Assembly: GCA_002451085.1 (NCBI GenBank)
Contig: DKBE01000100.1
Span: forward strand, 1-28,025
Origin: Proteobacteria bacterium UBA6908
GTDB lineage: Bacteria; Pseudomonadota; Gammaproteobacteria; Acidiferrobacterales; UBA6901
Direction of reading: 5' to 3'
Length of the DNA stretch: 28,025 nt
The position numbers and the translations under genes were made by a program. A model generated the notes under the pieces. The model was given only the letters and a program-made list of their open reading frames with translations. It made no database searches and was not told where the DNA came from. The number at the start of each line of letters is the position of its first letter. Position 1 is the first letter of the stretch. Positions 16,547 through 24,470 of this stretch are shown in pieces.

Positions 16547-17776
16547 ATGGAGTCGCTCCATCCACGCGAGATTGAGCTGGGCCTCGATCGGGTGAGGGCG
16601 GTGCGCGATCGACTGGACCTGTCGTCACCACCCTTTACCATCGTGACCGTCGGCGGCACCAACGGCAAGGGCTCGACGGTGGCGATGCTCACCCGGATCT
16701 GGCACGACGCCGGCTACCGGATCGGTGCCTACACTTCTCCTCATTTACTGACTTTCCACGAACGCATCCGCATTGGCGACCGGCTGGCCACGGACAGCGA
16801 CCTCTGCGAGGCGTTCGGCCGGGTTGAGCAGGCCCGTGGTGATATTCCGTTAACCTATTTTGAGTTTGGTACTCTGGCCGCGCTCGACCTGTTCCGGAAA
16901 CAGCGGATAGAAATCGCCGTGCTGGAGGTTGGTCTCGGCGGACGTCTCGATGCCGTCAATGTCTGGGAGGCGGATGTAGCCATCGTGACCAGCGTCGGGA
17001 CCGATCATCAGGACTGGCTCGGTACCGACCGGGAACAGATTGGTTACGAGAAGGCGGGTATTTTCCGTCCCGGCCAATGCGCCGTGTGCGGCGATCCGCA
17101 TCCACCGCAAAGTCTGCTGAGTCACGCCCGCGACATCGGGGCTCGCTTGCACTGCTTGAACCGGGACTTCGAGATCGATACGGCTGACCACGCCTGGAGT
17201 TGGCACCGTGGCGGGAAGGTGTTGTCTGGCTTGCCATACCCGGCCATGCGCGGCGAGTATCAGCTGCACAACGCGGCCTGTGTACTGATGGCGCTCGATT
17301 GTCTGGCCGATCGCTGGCCGGTCACTATGGCCAATATCCGTGTCGGCCTGACCCAGGCGGTGTTGCCCGGCCGTTTTCAGACACTGCCCGGTTATCCGCG
17401 TCAGGTGCTGGATGTGGCCCACAATGTCGAGGCCGCCGAAGCGCTGGCCCACACGCTGGTCGCGCAGACTCTCGCCGGCACAACCTACGCGGTCTGCGCC
17501 ATGTTGCGTGACAAACCCATGGCAGACGTGGCCCGGTGCCTCGCCCCGCACATTACGCACTGGCACATCGCCGGTCTCGATCTGCCGCGCGGAGCGAGTG
17601 TCGAAGTGCTGCATGCCGCGCTCGAGCAGGCAGGGGTCGCGGCCGTGACGGAACACCCCGATATCGAATCCGCGTACCGCGCCGCCTTGTCGCAGGCCGG
17701 ACCCGACGATCGTGTGCTGGTGTTTGGCTCGTTTCATACTGTGGGTGTTATACTGCGCGTGCTTCCCACACCATAA
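16547..17776 (+). CDS. folC: Folylpolyglutamate/dihydrofolate synthase, start uncertain
   Basis: The bifunctional enzyme adds glutamate to dihydropteroate and folates. The P-loop VTVGGTNGKGSTVAM is at about 34-48 counted from the first ATG, followed by YTSPHLLTFHERIRI, then EVGLGGRLDAVNVW, TSVGTDHQDWLG and YEKAGIFR; the C-terminal ligase domain has VLDVAHNVEAAEAL. The first canonical start in frame is 16547 (409 residues). However, family members begin about a dozen residues earlier with an S-L-x-D-W-L segment, and that segment is encoded here at 16523-16546 (SLEDWLTW) with no ATG, GTG or TTG in frame before it. A CTG at 16499 (overlapping the accD stop as CTGA), an ATT at 16502 or a CTG at 16508 could be the real start. 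The listed coordinate is the conservative one. Confidence 0.92.
   Translation: MESLHPREIELGLDRVRAVRDRLDLSSPPFTIVTVGGTNGKGSTVAMLTRIWHDAGYRIGAYTSPHLLTFHERIRIGDRLATDSDLCEAFGRVEQARGDIPLTYFEFGTLAALDLFRKQRIEIAVLEVGLGGRLDAVNVWEADVAIVTSVGTDHQDWLGTDREQIGYEKAGIFRPGQCAVCGDPHPPQSLLSHARDIGARLHCLNRDFEIDTADHAWSWHRGGKVLSGLPYPAMRGEYQLHNAACVLMALDCLADRWPVTMANIRVGLTQAVLPGRFQTLPGYPRQVLDVAHNVEAAEALAHTLVAQTLAGTTYAVCAMLRDKPMADVARCLAPHITHWHIAGLDLPRGASVEVLHAALEQAGVAAVTEHPDIESAYRAALSQAGPDDRVLVFGSFHTVGVILRVLPTP
17746..17754 (+). promoter_or_regulatory. Extended -10 element inside the folC 3' end
   Basis: TGT followed by TATACT (17749-17754) forms an extended -10 box. It would start transcription near 17761, about 22 nt before the SPOR gene. 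No convincing -35 is seen, which extended -10 promoters tolerate. Confidence 0.4.
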
Positions 17777-17782
17777 CGGACC

Positions 17783-18463
17783 ATGGCCGAACGCAAGGCA
17801 GCAGAAGACACGTTCAATCCGCGCCACCGCATTGTCGGCGCCGTGATTCTGGTCGCGCTGGCCGTGATTTTCCTCCCCATGTTTCTGAGCGAGCGTCCGC
17901 CCGAGTCGCGCACGACGATGCCGGGCGCGATGCCGACACCGGAATCTAGGGTGGCCGTTGCGCCGTCCCTGCCGATGCCCGACGCATCCGTGAAACCGGC
18001 CGGTGATCCGGCGCCCTCGGGAATGCGGTCTGTGACAATTCCGGTGGGGCCAGCCTCAACCCGCACATCGGTAACGCCAGCGGTGCCGGCGCCTCCGGAT
18101 GCGACCCCGGAAACCACGAAGGCGACCGCTCCGGTTCCGGTTGCCCCCCGAAGCACAGACACCAAACCGGCCAGTGAACCCAAGGCGGCCAAGACGGTGA
18201 CGGCCAGCAGCAATCCGGCCGCGAGCTCGAAGGGAAAATGGATTGTCCAGGTGGGCGTGTTCTCGCAGCCCGAGAATGCCCGACGGCTGCAGAATCAGCT
18301 CAAGCAAAAGGGGTATTCCGTATCGCTCGACCCGCCCAAGGCCGCATCCGGAACACCGGTGCGCGTCGAGGTCGGTCCGTATCGGGACGAAGCCGCCGCG
18401 CGCACTGCCGCCGCGCGGTTGCAGACGGATCTCGGCATCAAAGGCATTGTGCGCAAGGATTAG
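17783..18463 (+). CDS. SPOR-domain cell-division protein (DedD-like)
   Basis: A 226-residue single-pass inner-membrane protein. A short basic cytoplasmic tail leads to one transmembrane helix (about 17-36, IVGAVILVALAVIFLPMFL). A low-complexity Pro/Ala/Thr periplasmic linker spans about 40-148. The C-terminal SPOR domain (about 150-226) opens with GKWIVQVGVFSQPENARRLQ and contains PVRVEVGPYRDEAAAR. SPOR domains bind denuded septal peptidoglycan, so the protein should localise to the division site. The topology and the folC–x–cvpA–purF position match dedD of E. coli, but the linker is too divergent to be certain of orthology. Confidence 0.87.
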   Translation: MAERKAAEDTFNPRHRIVGAVILVALAVIFLPMFLSERPPESRTTMPGAMPTPESRVAVAPSLPMPDASVKPAGDPAPSGMRSVTIPVGPASTRTSVTPAVPAPPDATPETTKATAPVPVAPRSTDTKPASEPKAAKTVTASSNPAASSKGKWIVQVGVFSQPENARRLQNQLKQKGYSVSLDPPKAASGTPVRVEVGPYRDEAAARTAAARLQTDLGIKGIVRKD

Positions 18464-18472
18464 CAGGCGTAC

Positions 18473-18961
18473 ATGAGTTCATTCGATTTTCTGTTTCTCG
18501 GGTTGCTGGCAACGTTCGCCGGAATGGGCGCGCTGCGCGGAGGTCTGCGTGAGGTGCTGTCACTGTCAGTGTGGCTGTTCGCGATACTGAGCGGGTGGCT
18601 GTTCGCCGATTCGGTGAGCGGATGGTTCGAAGTGTTCGATGATCGGGACCTGAGGTTGCTACTGGCGTTTCTGACGCTGATGGTTGGCACCTTGGCCCTG
18701 CTGACCTTGGGGGTGTTCGTGCTGCGCCTGTTACTGCCCCGACCGGCACCCGATCTGAAAAGTCGTGTTCTGGGCGGCCTGCTGGGTGGCATGCGGGGAG
18801 CAATCGTGGTGGTGGTGCTGATGTTGCTGGCCGGATTGACCAGTGTTCCGAAAAAGGAAGGCTGGCGTGACTCGTTGCTGGTTGGAGTGTTTCTCCCTGT
18901 TGCCCAGCAACTGCGCGATTTACTGCCCGCACCCGTTGCCCGCCAGTTCCGCTACGGCTAG
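18473..18961 (+). CDS. cvpA: CvpA family membrane protein
   Basis: A 162-residue protein with four predicted transmembrane segments (about 6-22, 28-47, 62-90 and 105-124), starting MSSFDFLFLGLLATFAGMGALRGGLREVLSLSVWLFAI, a CvpA-type opening. CvpA is required for colicin V production in E. coli and has been linked to envelope stress; its biochemical role is unsettled. It starts nine bases after the SPOR gene and precedes purF by 31 bp, the same order as in E. coli. Confidence 0.9.
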   Translation: MSSFDFLFLGLLATFAGMGALRGGLREVLSLSVWLFAILSGWLFADSVSGWFEVFDDRDLRLLLAFLTLMVGTLALLTLGVFVLRLLLPRPAPDLKSRVLGGLLGGMRGAIVVVVLMLLAGLTSVPKKEGWRDSLLVGVFLPVAQQLRDLLPAPVARQFRYG

Positions 18962-18992
18962 AATTGGTTTTTAGGGCCGGAGGACTTTCTGC

Positions 18993-20516
18993 ATGTGCGG
19001 CATTCTTGGCATCCTCGCCAAAGGTCCGGTCAATCAGTCACTCTATGACGGTCTCCTGGTGTTGCAACACCGTGGCCAGGACGCGGCTGGCATTCTGACC
19101 AGCGACGGCAACAAGGTCCACCTGCGCAAGGACAACGGGCTGGTCCGTGACGTGTTTCAGCACCAACACATGCTGGCACTCAAGGGGCACATGGGAATCG
19201 GCCACGTGCGCTACCCCACCGCCGGTTGTGATTCCCCGGCTGAAGCCCAGCCATTCTACGTGAATTCACCGTTTGGCCTGGCGCTCGCCCACAATGGCAA
19301 CCTCACCAATTCCGAAACCCTCAAGGACGAACTGTTCCGTGAGGATCTGCGACACATCAATACCGAATCCGATTCCGAGATTCTCCTGAATGTGTTTGCT
19401 CATGAACTGCAGGCCGTTGCCAAGCTGACGCTCAGCCCGGACCATTTGTTCCGGGCCGTGGCGGCCGTGCATCGTCGTTGTCGCGGCGCTTACGCCGTGA
19501 CGATGCTGATCGCTGGTGTCGGCATCCTCGCCTATCGCGACCCCTACGGAATCCGCCCGCTGGTGTTTGGCAAGCGCGAAACTGATCAGGGTGCAGAATA
19601 CATTTTTGCATCGGAATCCGTGGCCCTCGACGTCCTGGGTTATGACCTGGTCCGGGACGTCGCTCCTGGAGAGGCCATCTTTGTGGACATCAACGGGCAA
19701 GTGCATGCCCAGCAGTGTGCCGAGAAGCCGGTGCTGGCTCCATGCATTTTCGAATTTGTTTACTTCGCACGTCCGGATTCGATGATCGATGGGGTCTACG
19801 TGCACAAGACCCGGTTGCGCATGGGTGAGCGGCTGGCCGCCAAGATCAAGCGGAGCTGGGCCGATCACGACATCGACGTGGTGATCCCGATTCCCGACAC
19901 ATCGCGCACGGCGGCCTTGCAGATGGCCTATGAACTGGATATCCCGTACCGCGAAGGATTCATCAAGAACCGTTATATCGGCCGCACGTTCATCATGCCC
20001 GGTCAGGCGGAACGCAAGAAGAGCGTGCGCCAGAAGCTCAACGCCATCGACGTCGAGTTCCGCGGCAAGAATGTGCTGCTGGTTGACGACTCCATCGTGC
20101 GCGGAACGACCAGCAAGCAGATCATCCAGATGGCACGCGAGGCTGGAGCCAAGAATGTCTTCTTTGCCTCCGCGGCGCCGCCAGTCAGGTTCCCGAATGT
20201 GTACGGGATCGACATGCCCAGCGTCAACGAGCTGATCGGTAACGGCCGCAGCGAGGACGAGATCGCCGCGGCCATCGGCGCCGACCGGCTGATCTATCAG
20301 GATTTGTCCGATCTGCTCGAGGCCGCTCGCGAAGGCAATCCCCGGATCCAGTCGTTCGATGCCTCGTGCTTTAACGGCCAATACATCACCGGTGACGTCA
20401 ACAAGGCCTATCTCGACCGCATTGAGCAGGCGCGCTGTGATCTGGCCAAAAGCACTCGCAGCGGATCGGCCGGTTATGACCACGTGAATGCCGAAGTCAT
20501 GACTTTCCCGCGTTAA
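18993..20516 (+). CDS. purF: Amidophosphoribosyltransferase
   Basis: A 507-residue enzyme catalysing the first step of purine synthesis (PRPP plus glutamine to phosphoribosylamine). After removal of Met1 the N-terminal nucleophile is Cys2 (MCGILGI), with no propeptide, as in the E. coli enzyme. The glutaminase domain shows [10 protein letters not shown] and [11 protein letters not shown]; the PRPP loop is [13 protein letters not shown] (Asp365, Asp366). GGAGG at 18979-18983 supports the start. A strong terminator follows 22 nt after the stop, ending the long truA–purF run. No PurR box was identified. Confidence 0.97.
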   Translation: MCGILGILAKGPVNQSLYDGLLVLQHRGQDAAGILTSDGNKVHLRKDNGLVRDVFQHQHMLALKGHMGIGHVRYPTAGCDSPAEAQPFYVNSPFGLALAHNGNLTNSETLKDELFREDLRHINTESDSEILLNVFAHELQAVAKLTLSPDHLFRAVAAVHRRCRGAYAVTMLIAGVGILAYRDPYGIRPLVFGKRETDQGAEYIFASESVALDVLGYDLVRDVAPGEAIFVDINGQVHAQQCAEKPVLAPCIFEFVYFARPDSMIDGVYVHKTRLRMGERLAAKIKRSWADHDIDVVIPIPDTSRTAALQMAYELDIPYREGFIKNRYIGRTFIMPGQAERKKSVRQKLNAIDVEFRGKNVLLVDDSIVRGTTSKQIIQMAREAGAKNVFFASAAPPVRFPNVYGIDMPSVNELIGNGRSEDEIAAAIGADRLIYQDLSDLLEAAREGNPRIQSFDASCFNGQYITGDVNKAYLDRIEQARCDLAKSTRSGSAGYDHVNAEVMTFPR

Positions 20517-20538
20517 GCGGCGCAGATCCATAGACTCC

Positions 20539-20563
20539 AACGGGGCGCGTCAGGCGCCCCGTT
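20539..20563 (+). terminator. Intrinsic terminator of purF
   Basis: A 10-bp perfect stem built on ACGGGGCGC/GCGCCCCGT with a 5-nt GTCAG loop, beginning 22 nt after the purF stop and closing with TTT. The very GC-rich stem is strong; the T-run is short. Confidence 0.8.
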
Positions 20564-20616
20564 TGCATTCACGGATTCGGGAGGCTGCGGACCGCCGGGG
20601 AAGGTGTATCGGTACG

Positions 20617-20645
20617 TTGACAGGGTAGGGACAGCGAGTTAGATT
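20617..20645 (+). promoter_or_regulatory. Promoter of the metZ operon
   Basis: A perfect TTGACA at 20617-20622, a 17-bp spacer and TAGATT at 20640-20645. The predicted transcription start near 20652 is just before the riboswitch, so the whole aptamer is in the leader. Confidence 0.7.
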
Positions 20646-20656
20646 TCTCGATAGCA

Positions 20657-20712
20657 GGGCGCCGATTTGATTTCAGCTTGCGGGCGCATAACAAATGCCG
20701 CTAAAGCGAGGT
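20657..20712 (+). ncRNA. SAM-II riboswitch aptamer (metZ leader)
   Basis: All SAM-II core blocks appear in order with plausible spacing: GATTTG (20664-20669), GCTTGC (20676-20681), AACAAA (20690-20695) and GCTAAA (20700-20705), with GAGG just after. P1 forms from GCGCC (20659-20663) and GGCGC (20683-20687), five perfect pairs. A downstream pairing CUUGC (20677-20681) with GCGAG (20706-20710) could form the pseudoknot. SAM-II senses S-adenosylmethionine and usually represses methionine synthesis genes, and here the downstream gene is metZ. SAM-II is known mainly from alphaproteobacteria. The pocket residues are recognised from memory, so a covariance-model search is the decisive test. Confidence 0.85.
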
Positions 20713-20724
20713 GATTCTGCCTCC

Positions 20725-20746
20725 AGCCGCATTTGCGGCTTTTTTT
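20725..20746 (+). terminator. Leader terminator between riboswitch and metZ
   Basis: AGCCGCA/TGCGGCT stem (20725-20731, 20734-20740) with a tight loop and a run of seven T (20740-20746). It is a classical intrinsic terminator placed 74 nt before the metZ ATG and 12 nt after the aptamer, so it can act as the off-switch of an attenuator. Confidence 0.85.
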
Positions 20747-20819
20747 ATGCCCCGGGAACGAGGGGGTCTGCCCGCAAGCGAATCCGCCCCTTGATATCAA
20801 CGATTAAGGAAGAGCAGCC

Positions 20820-21998
20820 ATGGCCAGTGAATCTGACGATTGGGGTTTCGAGACGCGCGCGGTGCGTGTTGGGCATCACCGTACCGCGGAAGGCGAACAC
20901 GGTGAGCCGATTTTCCCGACCTCCAGCTATGTGTTTGAAAGCGCCGCGCAGGCGGCCGCGCGATTCGGCGGTTCCGAACCCGGCAATATCTACTCGCGGT
21001 TTACCAACCCCACCGTCCGGATTTTTGAGGAACGGCTGGCGACTCTCGAGGGTGGCGCACGCGCGGTGGCATTCGCCTCCGGCATGAGCGCTATCCTGGC
21101 CACCTGCATGAGCCTGTTGAAGAGCGGTGACCACGTGGTGGCCTCCAAGGCCATCTTCGGCACCACGACGATCCTGTTTCAGAATTACCTGGGCCGTTTC
21201 GGGGTGGACACAACGTTCGTGCCGCTCACCGATTATGCCGCCTGGCAGCAGGCCATTCGCCCCAATACGAAACTGCTGTTCATTGAGACGCCGTCGAATC
21301 CCCTCACCGAGGTGGCCGATATTCCGCGGCTGGCGGAGCTGGCGCACAAGAGTGGAGCATTGCTGGTGGTGGACAATTGCTTCTGCACGCCAGCACTGCA
21401 ATTGCCCCTGAAGCTCGGTGCCGACCTCGTCATCCACTCGGCCACGAAATACCTCGATGGGCAAGGGCGCTGTGTCGGTGGCGCGGTGGTTGGCGATGCC
21501 GAGCGGGTCGGCAAGGATGTCTTCGGGTTCCTGCGTACCTGCGGTCCGACCATGAGTCCATTCAATGCCTGGGTGTTCCTGAAGGGCCTGGAAACGCTGA
21601 GCCTGCGGATGAAGGCGCATAGCGCCAACGCGTTGGCCCTGGCGCAATGGTTGGAACAGCAACCGAAGGTACAGCGCGTGTACTACCCGGGCCTGGCCTC
21701 GCATCCGCAGCACGCGCTCGCCACACGCCAGCAAAGCGGTTTTGGCGGCATCGTGTCATTCGAGCTGAAGGGCGGAAAAGACGCGGCCTGGAAGCTGATC
21801 GACGCGACGCAATTGATCTCGATCACTGCCAACCTCGGTGATACCAAGTCGACCATTACCCATCCGGCCACCACTACCCATGGCCGGCTGACACCGGAAC
21901 AGCGAGGCGAAGCCGGCATCGGCGATGGACTGATTCGTGTCTCGGTCGGCCTCGAAGACATTGAAGACCTCAAGCGGGATCTGGCTGGTGTCCGTTGA
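20820..21998 (+). CDS. metZ: O-succinylhomoserine sulfhydrylase
   Basis: A 392-residue Cys/Met-metabolism PLP enzyme. The PLP lysine is Lys210 in HSATKYLDGQGR; YSRFTNPTVRIFEERLA, FASGMSAILATCMSLLKSGDH, FIETPSNPLTEVADI and TKSTITHPATTTHGRL are family blocks. The QGR after the PLP lysine and the position just downstream of purF point to MetZ (direct sulfhydrylation of O-succinylhomoserine to homocysteine) rather than MetB or MetC. The SAM-II riboswitch and terminator upstream indicate repression when S-adenosylmethionine is plentiful. AGGAAGAG lies just before the ATG at 20820. Confidence 0.94.
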   Translation: MASESDDWGFETRAVRVGHHRTAEGEHGEPIFPTSSYVFESAAQAAARFGGSEPGNIYSRFTNPTVRIFEERLATLEGGARAVAFASGMSAILATCMSLLKSGDHVVASKAIFGTTTILFQNYLGRFGVDTTFVPLTDYAAWQQAIRPNTKLLFIETPSNPLTEVADIPRLAELAHKSGALLVVDNCFCTPALQLPLKLGADLVIHSATKYLDGQGRCVGGAVVGDAERVGKDVFGFLRTCGPTMSPFNAWVFLKGLETLSLRMKAHSANALALAQWLEQQPKVQRVYYPGLASHPQHALATRQQSGFGGIVSFELKGGKDAAWKLIDATQLISITANLGDTKSTITHPATTTHGRLTPEQRGEAGIGDGLIRVSVGLEDIEDLKRDLAGVR

Positions 21999-22506
21999 GA
22001 AACGAGTCCTGCCACTATGGCGGATATGGGCTGAGCGTGGGGCCTGGGCACTACTGGCGGCAGCCATCTATTTCGGAGTGCGCTTCTATCAGCAACGCAC
22101 CCTGATCGAAGGCCCGGCACCGGCATTGCATGCCACCTTGCTGGATGGCAAGGCCATGGACCTCACTGGTCTTCGCGATCAGCCAGTGCTGGTGTATTTC
22201 TGGGCCACCTGGTGCCCGGTGTGTCGTCTGGAGCAGGGCAGCATCGAGTCAGTGGCCAACGATTACCGCGTTGTTGCGGTGGCGATGCAGTCGGGAAGCC
22301 CGGCCGACGTGGCGAGCTATGTTCATGAGCACAGACTGCGCGTGCCAGTCATCAACGACCCCGGTGGCGCCATCTCCGCCGCCTGGGGTGTGCGTGCTAC
22401 CCCGACAAGTTTCATCATCGATCGACATGGCCAGATCCGGTTTCGCGAAGTCGGCTATACCAGCGAAATCGGTCTGCGTCTGCGGCTGTGGCTGGCTGGC
22501 CAGTAA
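21988..22506 (+). CDS. Membrane-anchored thioredoxin-like oxidoreductase (ScsD/TlpA type)
   Basis: A 172-residue protein with one N-terminal transmembrane helix (about 18-33) and a periplasmic thioredoxin fold. The redox motif is Cys76-Pro-Val-Cys79 (FWATWCPVCRLEQ), and a cis-proline loop RATPTSFIIDRHGQIRF follows. CPVC after WATW is characteristic of the ScsD/DsbE-like TlpA branch. It probably reduces or shuffles disulfides of exported proteins; the substrate is unknown. The start is a GTG at 21988, overlapping the metZ 3' end by 11 bases, which implies translational coupling; no in-frame ATG precedes the membrane helix. Confidence 0.87.
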   Translation: MSVEKRVLPLWRIWAERGAWALLAAAIYFGVRFYQQRTLIEGPAPALHATLLDGKAMDLTGLRDQPVLVYFWATWCPVCRLEQGSIESVANDYRVVAVAMQSGSPADVASYVHEHRLRVPVINDPGGAISAAWGVRATPTSFIIDRHGQIRFREVGYTSEIGLRLRLWLAGQ

Positions 22507-22514
22507 GTGAACCG

Positions 22515-23732
22515 ATGAACCAAGAGCCGCGCCGGCTATTGCTCGAAGCCTTCATGGCGGGCATACAATCCGTCAACGGACGGGATTGTGTGCGGCGCTG
22601 GCTGCAGTCCAATCCACTAGCCGGACCCGTGCAGGTTATTGCCATTGGCAAGGCAGCTTGCGCCATGGCGAGTGGCGCGCAGGATGTGCTGGGCCCGGCG
22701 CTGAACGATGCCTTTGTCGTCACCAAGCACGGCTATGCGGAGCCCCTGTCCTGGCCGGTGCGCGAGACCGGCCATCCGTTGCCGGACATCGCCAGCCTTG
22801 AGGCGGGCGCCGCGCTCGAATCATTTGTTACGGCAATGCCGCTGGATGCCACTGTGCTGGTGCTGCTCTCCGGCGGGGCCTCGACGCTACTCGAGCAATT
22901 GCCGGCTGGTGTCACGCTGACTGATCTGCTGCGCGTCAATGACTGGTTGCTTGGTTCGGGGCTCGACATCCACGCGATGAATGCCGTACGCAAGCGGTTG
23001 TCGCGCATCAAGGGAGGACGATTGGCACAGGCGCTGTTTCCACGCCGGGTGCAGGCGCTGACGATCTCCGATGTCCCGGGCGATGATCCGCGCACTATTG
23101 GTTCCGGACCGCTGTCGCCCGATCCTCGGACAGTGGAGGTGCACGACCTGCCGGTGTTTATTCGCGATCTCCTGGCACTCGCGGTGCCGTTGCCGACTTT
23201 CGACGATGACTGCTTTGAGCGTGTGCGCGTTGCGGTGATTGCCAGCAATGCCGAGGCGCGCCGCGCTGCTGCCGGCGCCTGCCGGCAATCCGGCATGACG
23301 GTGGTGACGGATGCCGGCGCCATCACCGGCGATGCTGCACAGGCTGGAGACCGTTTGGCACACACACTGCTGCACGCCGAACCAGGTAGCGCTTTCGTGT
23401 GGGGCGGTGAAACCACAGTGACACTCCCCGCAATTCCCGGACGGGGCGGGCGCTGTCAGACCCTGGCGTTGTCCGCGGCCACGCATTTCGCCGGACACGA
23501 GGGCGTTTGGCTCCTGGCCGCCGGCACGGATGGCAGTGACGGACCCGGCGATGATGCCGGTGCTATCGTGGATGGGGATAGCGTGGCCCGCGGTTGCACC
23601 GAAGGACTGGACGCGCAGACGGCGCTCACCCGCGCCGACGCCGGTCATTTCCTGGAAGCCAGCGGCGATCTCCTGCAGACCGGGCCGACCGGCACCAACG
23701 TCATGGATCTTGTGATAGGCTTGCGGCTCTGA
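22515..23732 (+). CDS. Glycerate 2-kinase (DUF4147/MOFRL family)
   Basis: A 405-residue protein with the two-domain glycerate kinase architecture: an N-terminal DUF4147 domain (IAIGKAACAMASGAQDVLG, VLLSGGASTLLEQLPAG, MNAVRKRLSRIKGGRLAQA, ISDVPGDDPRTIGSGPL) and a C-terminal MOFRL domain (FVWGGETTVTLP, GRGGRCQTLAL, AAGTDGSDGPGDDAGAIVDG, TGPTGTNVMDL). The usual GGRNQ reads GGRCQ here. It phosphorylates D-glycerate to 2-phosphoglycerate. The ATG at 22515 is eight bases after the upstream stop. A metabolic link to metZ is not apparent. Confidence 0.93.
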   Translation: MNQEPRRLLLEAFMAGIQSVNGRDCVRRWLQSNPLAGPVQVIAIGKAACAMASGAQDVLGPALNDAFVVTKHGYAEPLSWPVRETGHPLPDIASLEAGAALESFVTAMPLDATVLVLLSGGASTLLEQLPAGVTLTDLLRVNDWLLGSGLDIHAMNAVRKRLSRIKGGRLAQALFPRRVQALTISDVPGDDPRTIGSGPLSPDPRTVEVHDLPVFIRDLLALAVPLPTFDDDCFERVRVAVIASNAEARRAAAGACRQSGMTVVTDAGAITGDAAQAGDRLAHTLLHAEPGSAFVWGGETTVTLPAIPGRGGRCQTLALSAATHFAGHEGVWLLAAGTDGSDGPGDDAGAIVDGDSVARGCTEGLDAQTALTRADAGHFLEASGDLLQTGPTGTNVMDLVIGLRL

Positions 23733-23756
23733 TGACCTGCCGTTGACCGAATCACG

Positions 23757-24452
23757 ATGCGACGTTTCCTGTGGATCCTCCTGCTGTTGCTGTCGGCCTG
23801 TAACGAGTCTCCGGCGCCGTCGGTGTTTCTTTCATTTACAGAAACCGAGCCGGGCGGCGAACCCTATCCGGTGCGAATGCTGATCACAGATAAATACCTG
23901 CGCATTGAAGATGGCGACGGCAAGGGCGGATTTATTTTGTTTGACCGGGCCGCACGTACGGCTTACAGCGTTAACCACGAAGCCCGCACCACCCTGGTGC
24001 TGAAGGCCCGGCCGGTAGAGATGGCGCGTCCCGCGAAATTCGAAAATCAGGCAGAACGTGATTCCGCCACGTATCCGGCCGTGGAAGGCCGGACGGTCAC
24101 CCATTACCGGCTGATGACCAATGGCGAGCACTGTTTCGATGTGTATGCGGCCGACGGCCTGCTGCCGCAGGCGGCGAAGGCCATGCGCGAATATCATGAA
24201 GCACTGGCGGGCGAGCAGGCCACGATGCAGGCGCAGGTGCCGGCCGCTTTCCAGTCGGCGTGCGATATCGCGGACTATGTGCTTCTGCCGACACGCCATC
24301 TGGACCACGGTTTTCCGGTGCGCCAGATCAACCGTGCCGGGCTGCTTCGCCAGCTGGCGGATTTCAAGACCGGGGTGCCGGTGCCGCCAAAATTCCTGGA
24401 AATCCCGCCGGATTACAAACAACTCACGCCGGCCGACGTGCGCGCCAAGTAG
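23757..24452 (+). CDS. Predicted lipoprotein of unknown function
   Basis: A 231-residue protein with a short lipoprotein signal peptide: MRR, a leucine-rich core and the lipobox LSAC with Cys15 as the lipidated residue. The mature part (VFLSFTETEPGGEPYPVRMLITDKYLRIEDGD..., then FDRAARTAYSVNHEARTTLVL) resembles periplasmic proteins with a repeated beta-sandwich that report on a bound ligand, but I do not recognise a family with confidence. Two other cysteines, Cys126 and Cys169, could form a disulfide. It ends the metZ operon and converges on lpxH with 18 bases between stops. Confidence 0.8.
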   Translation: MRRFLWILLLLLSACNESPAPSVFLSFTETEPGGEPYPVRMLITDKYLRIEDGDGKGGFILFDRAARTAYSVNHEARTTLVLKARPVEMARPAKFENQAERDSATYPAVEGRTVTHYRLMTNGEHCFDVYAADGLLPQAAKAMREYHEALAGEQATMQAQVPAAFQSACDIADYVLLPTRHLDHGFPVRQINRAGLLRQLADFKTGVPVPPKFLEIPPDYKQLTPADVRAK

Positions 24453-24470
24453 TACCGTGTGGGTCTGCGG

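Noticed and set aside
20517..20819. tRNA or small gene in the purF–metZ gap
   Set aside because: The hairpins are explained by a terminator, the SAM-II aptamer and a second terminator; no cloverleaf or coding signal is seen. SAM-V and SAH aptamers were considered, but the GATTTG/GCTTGC/GCTAAA blocks fit SAM-II better.
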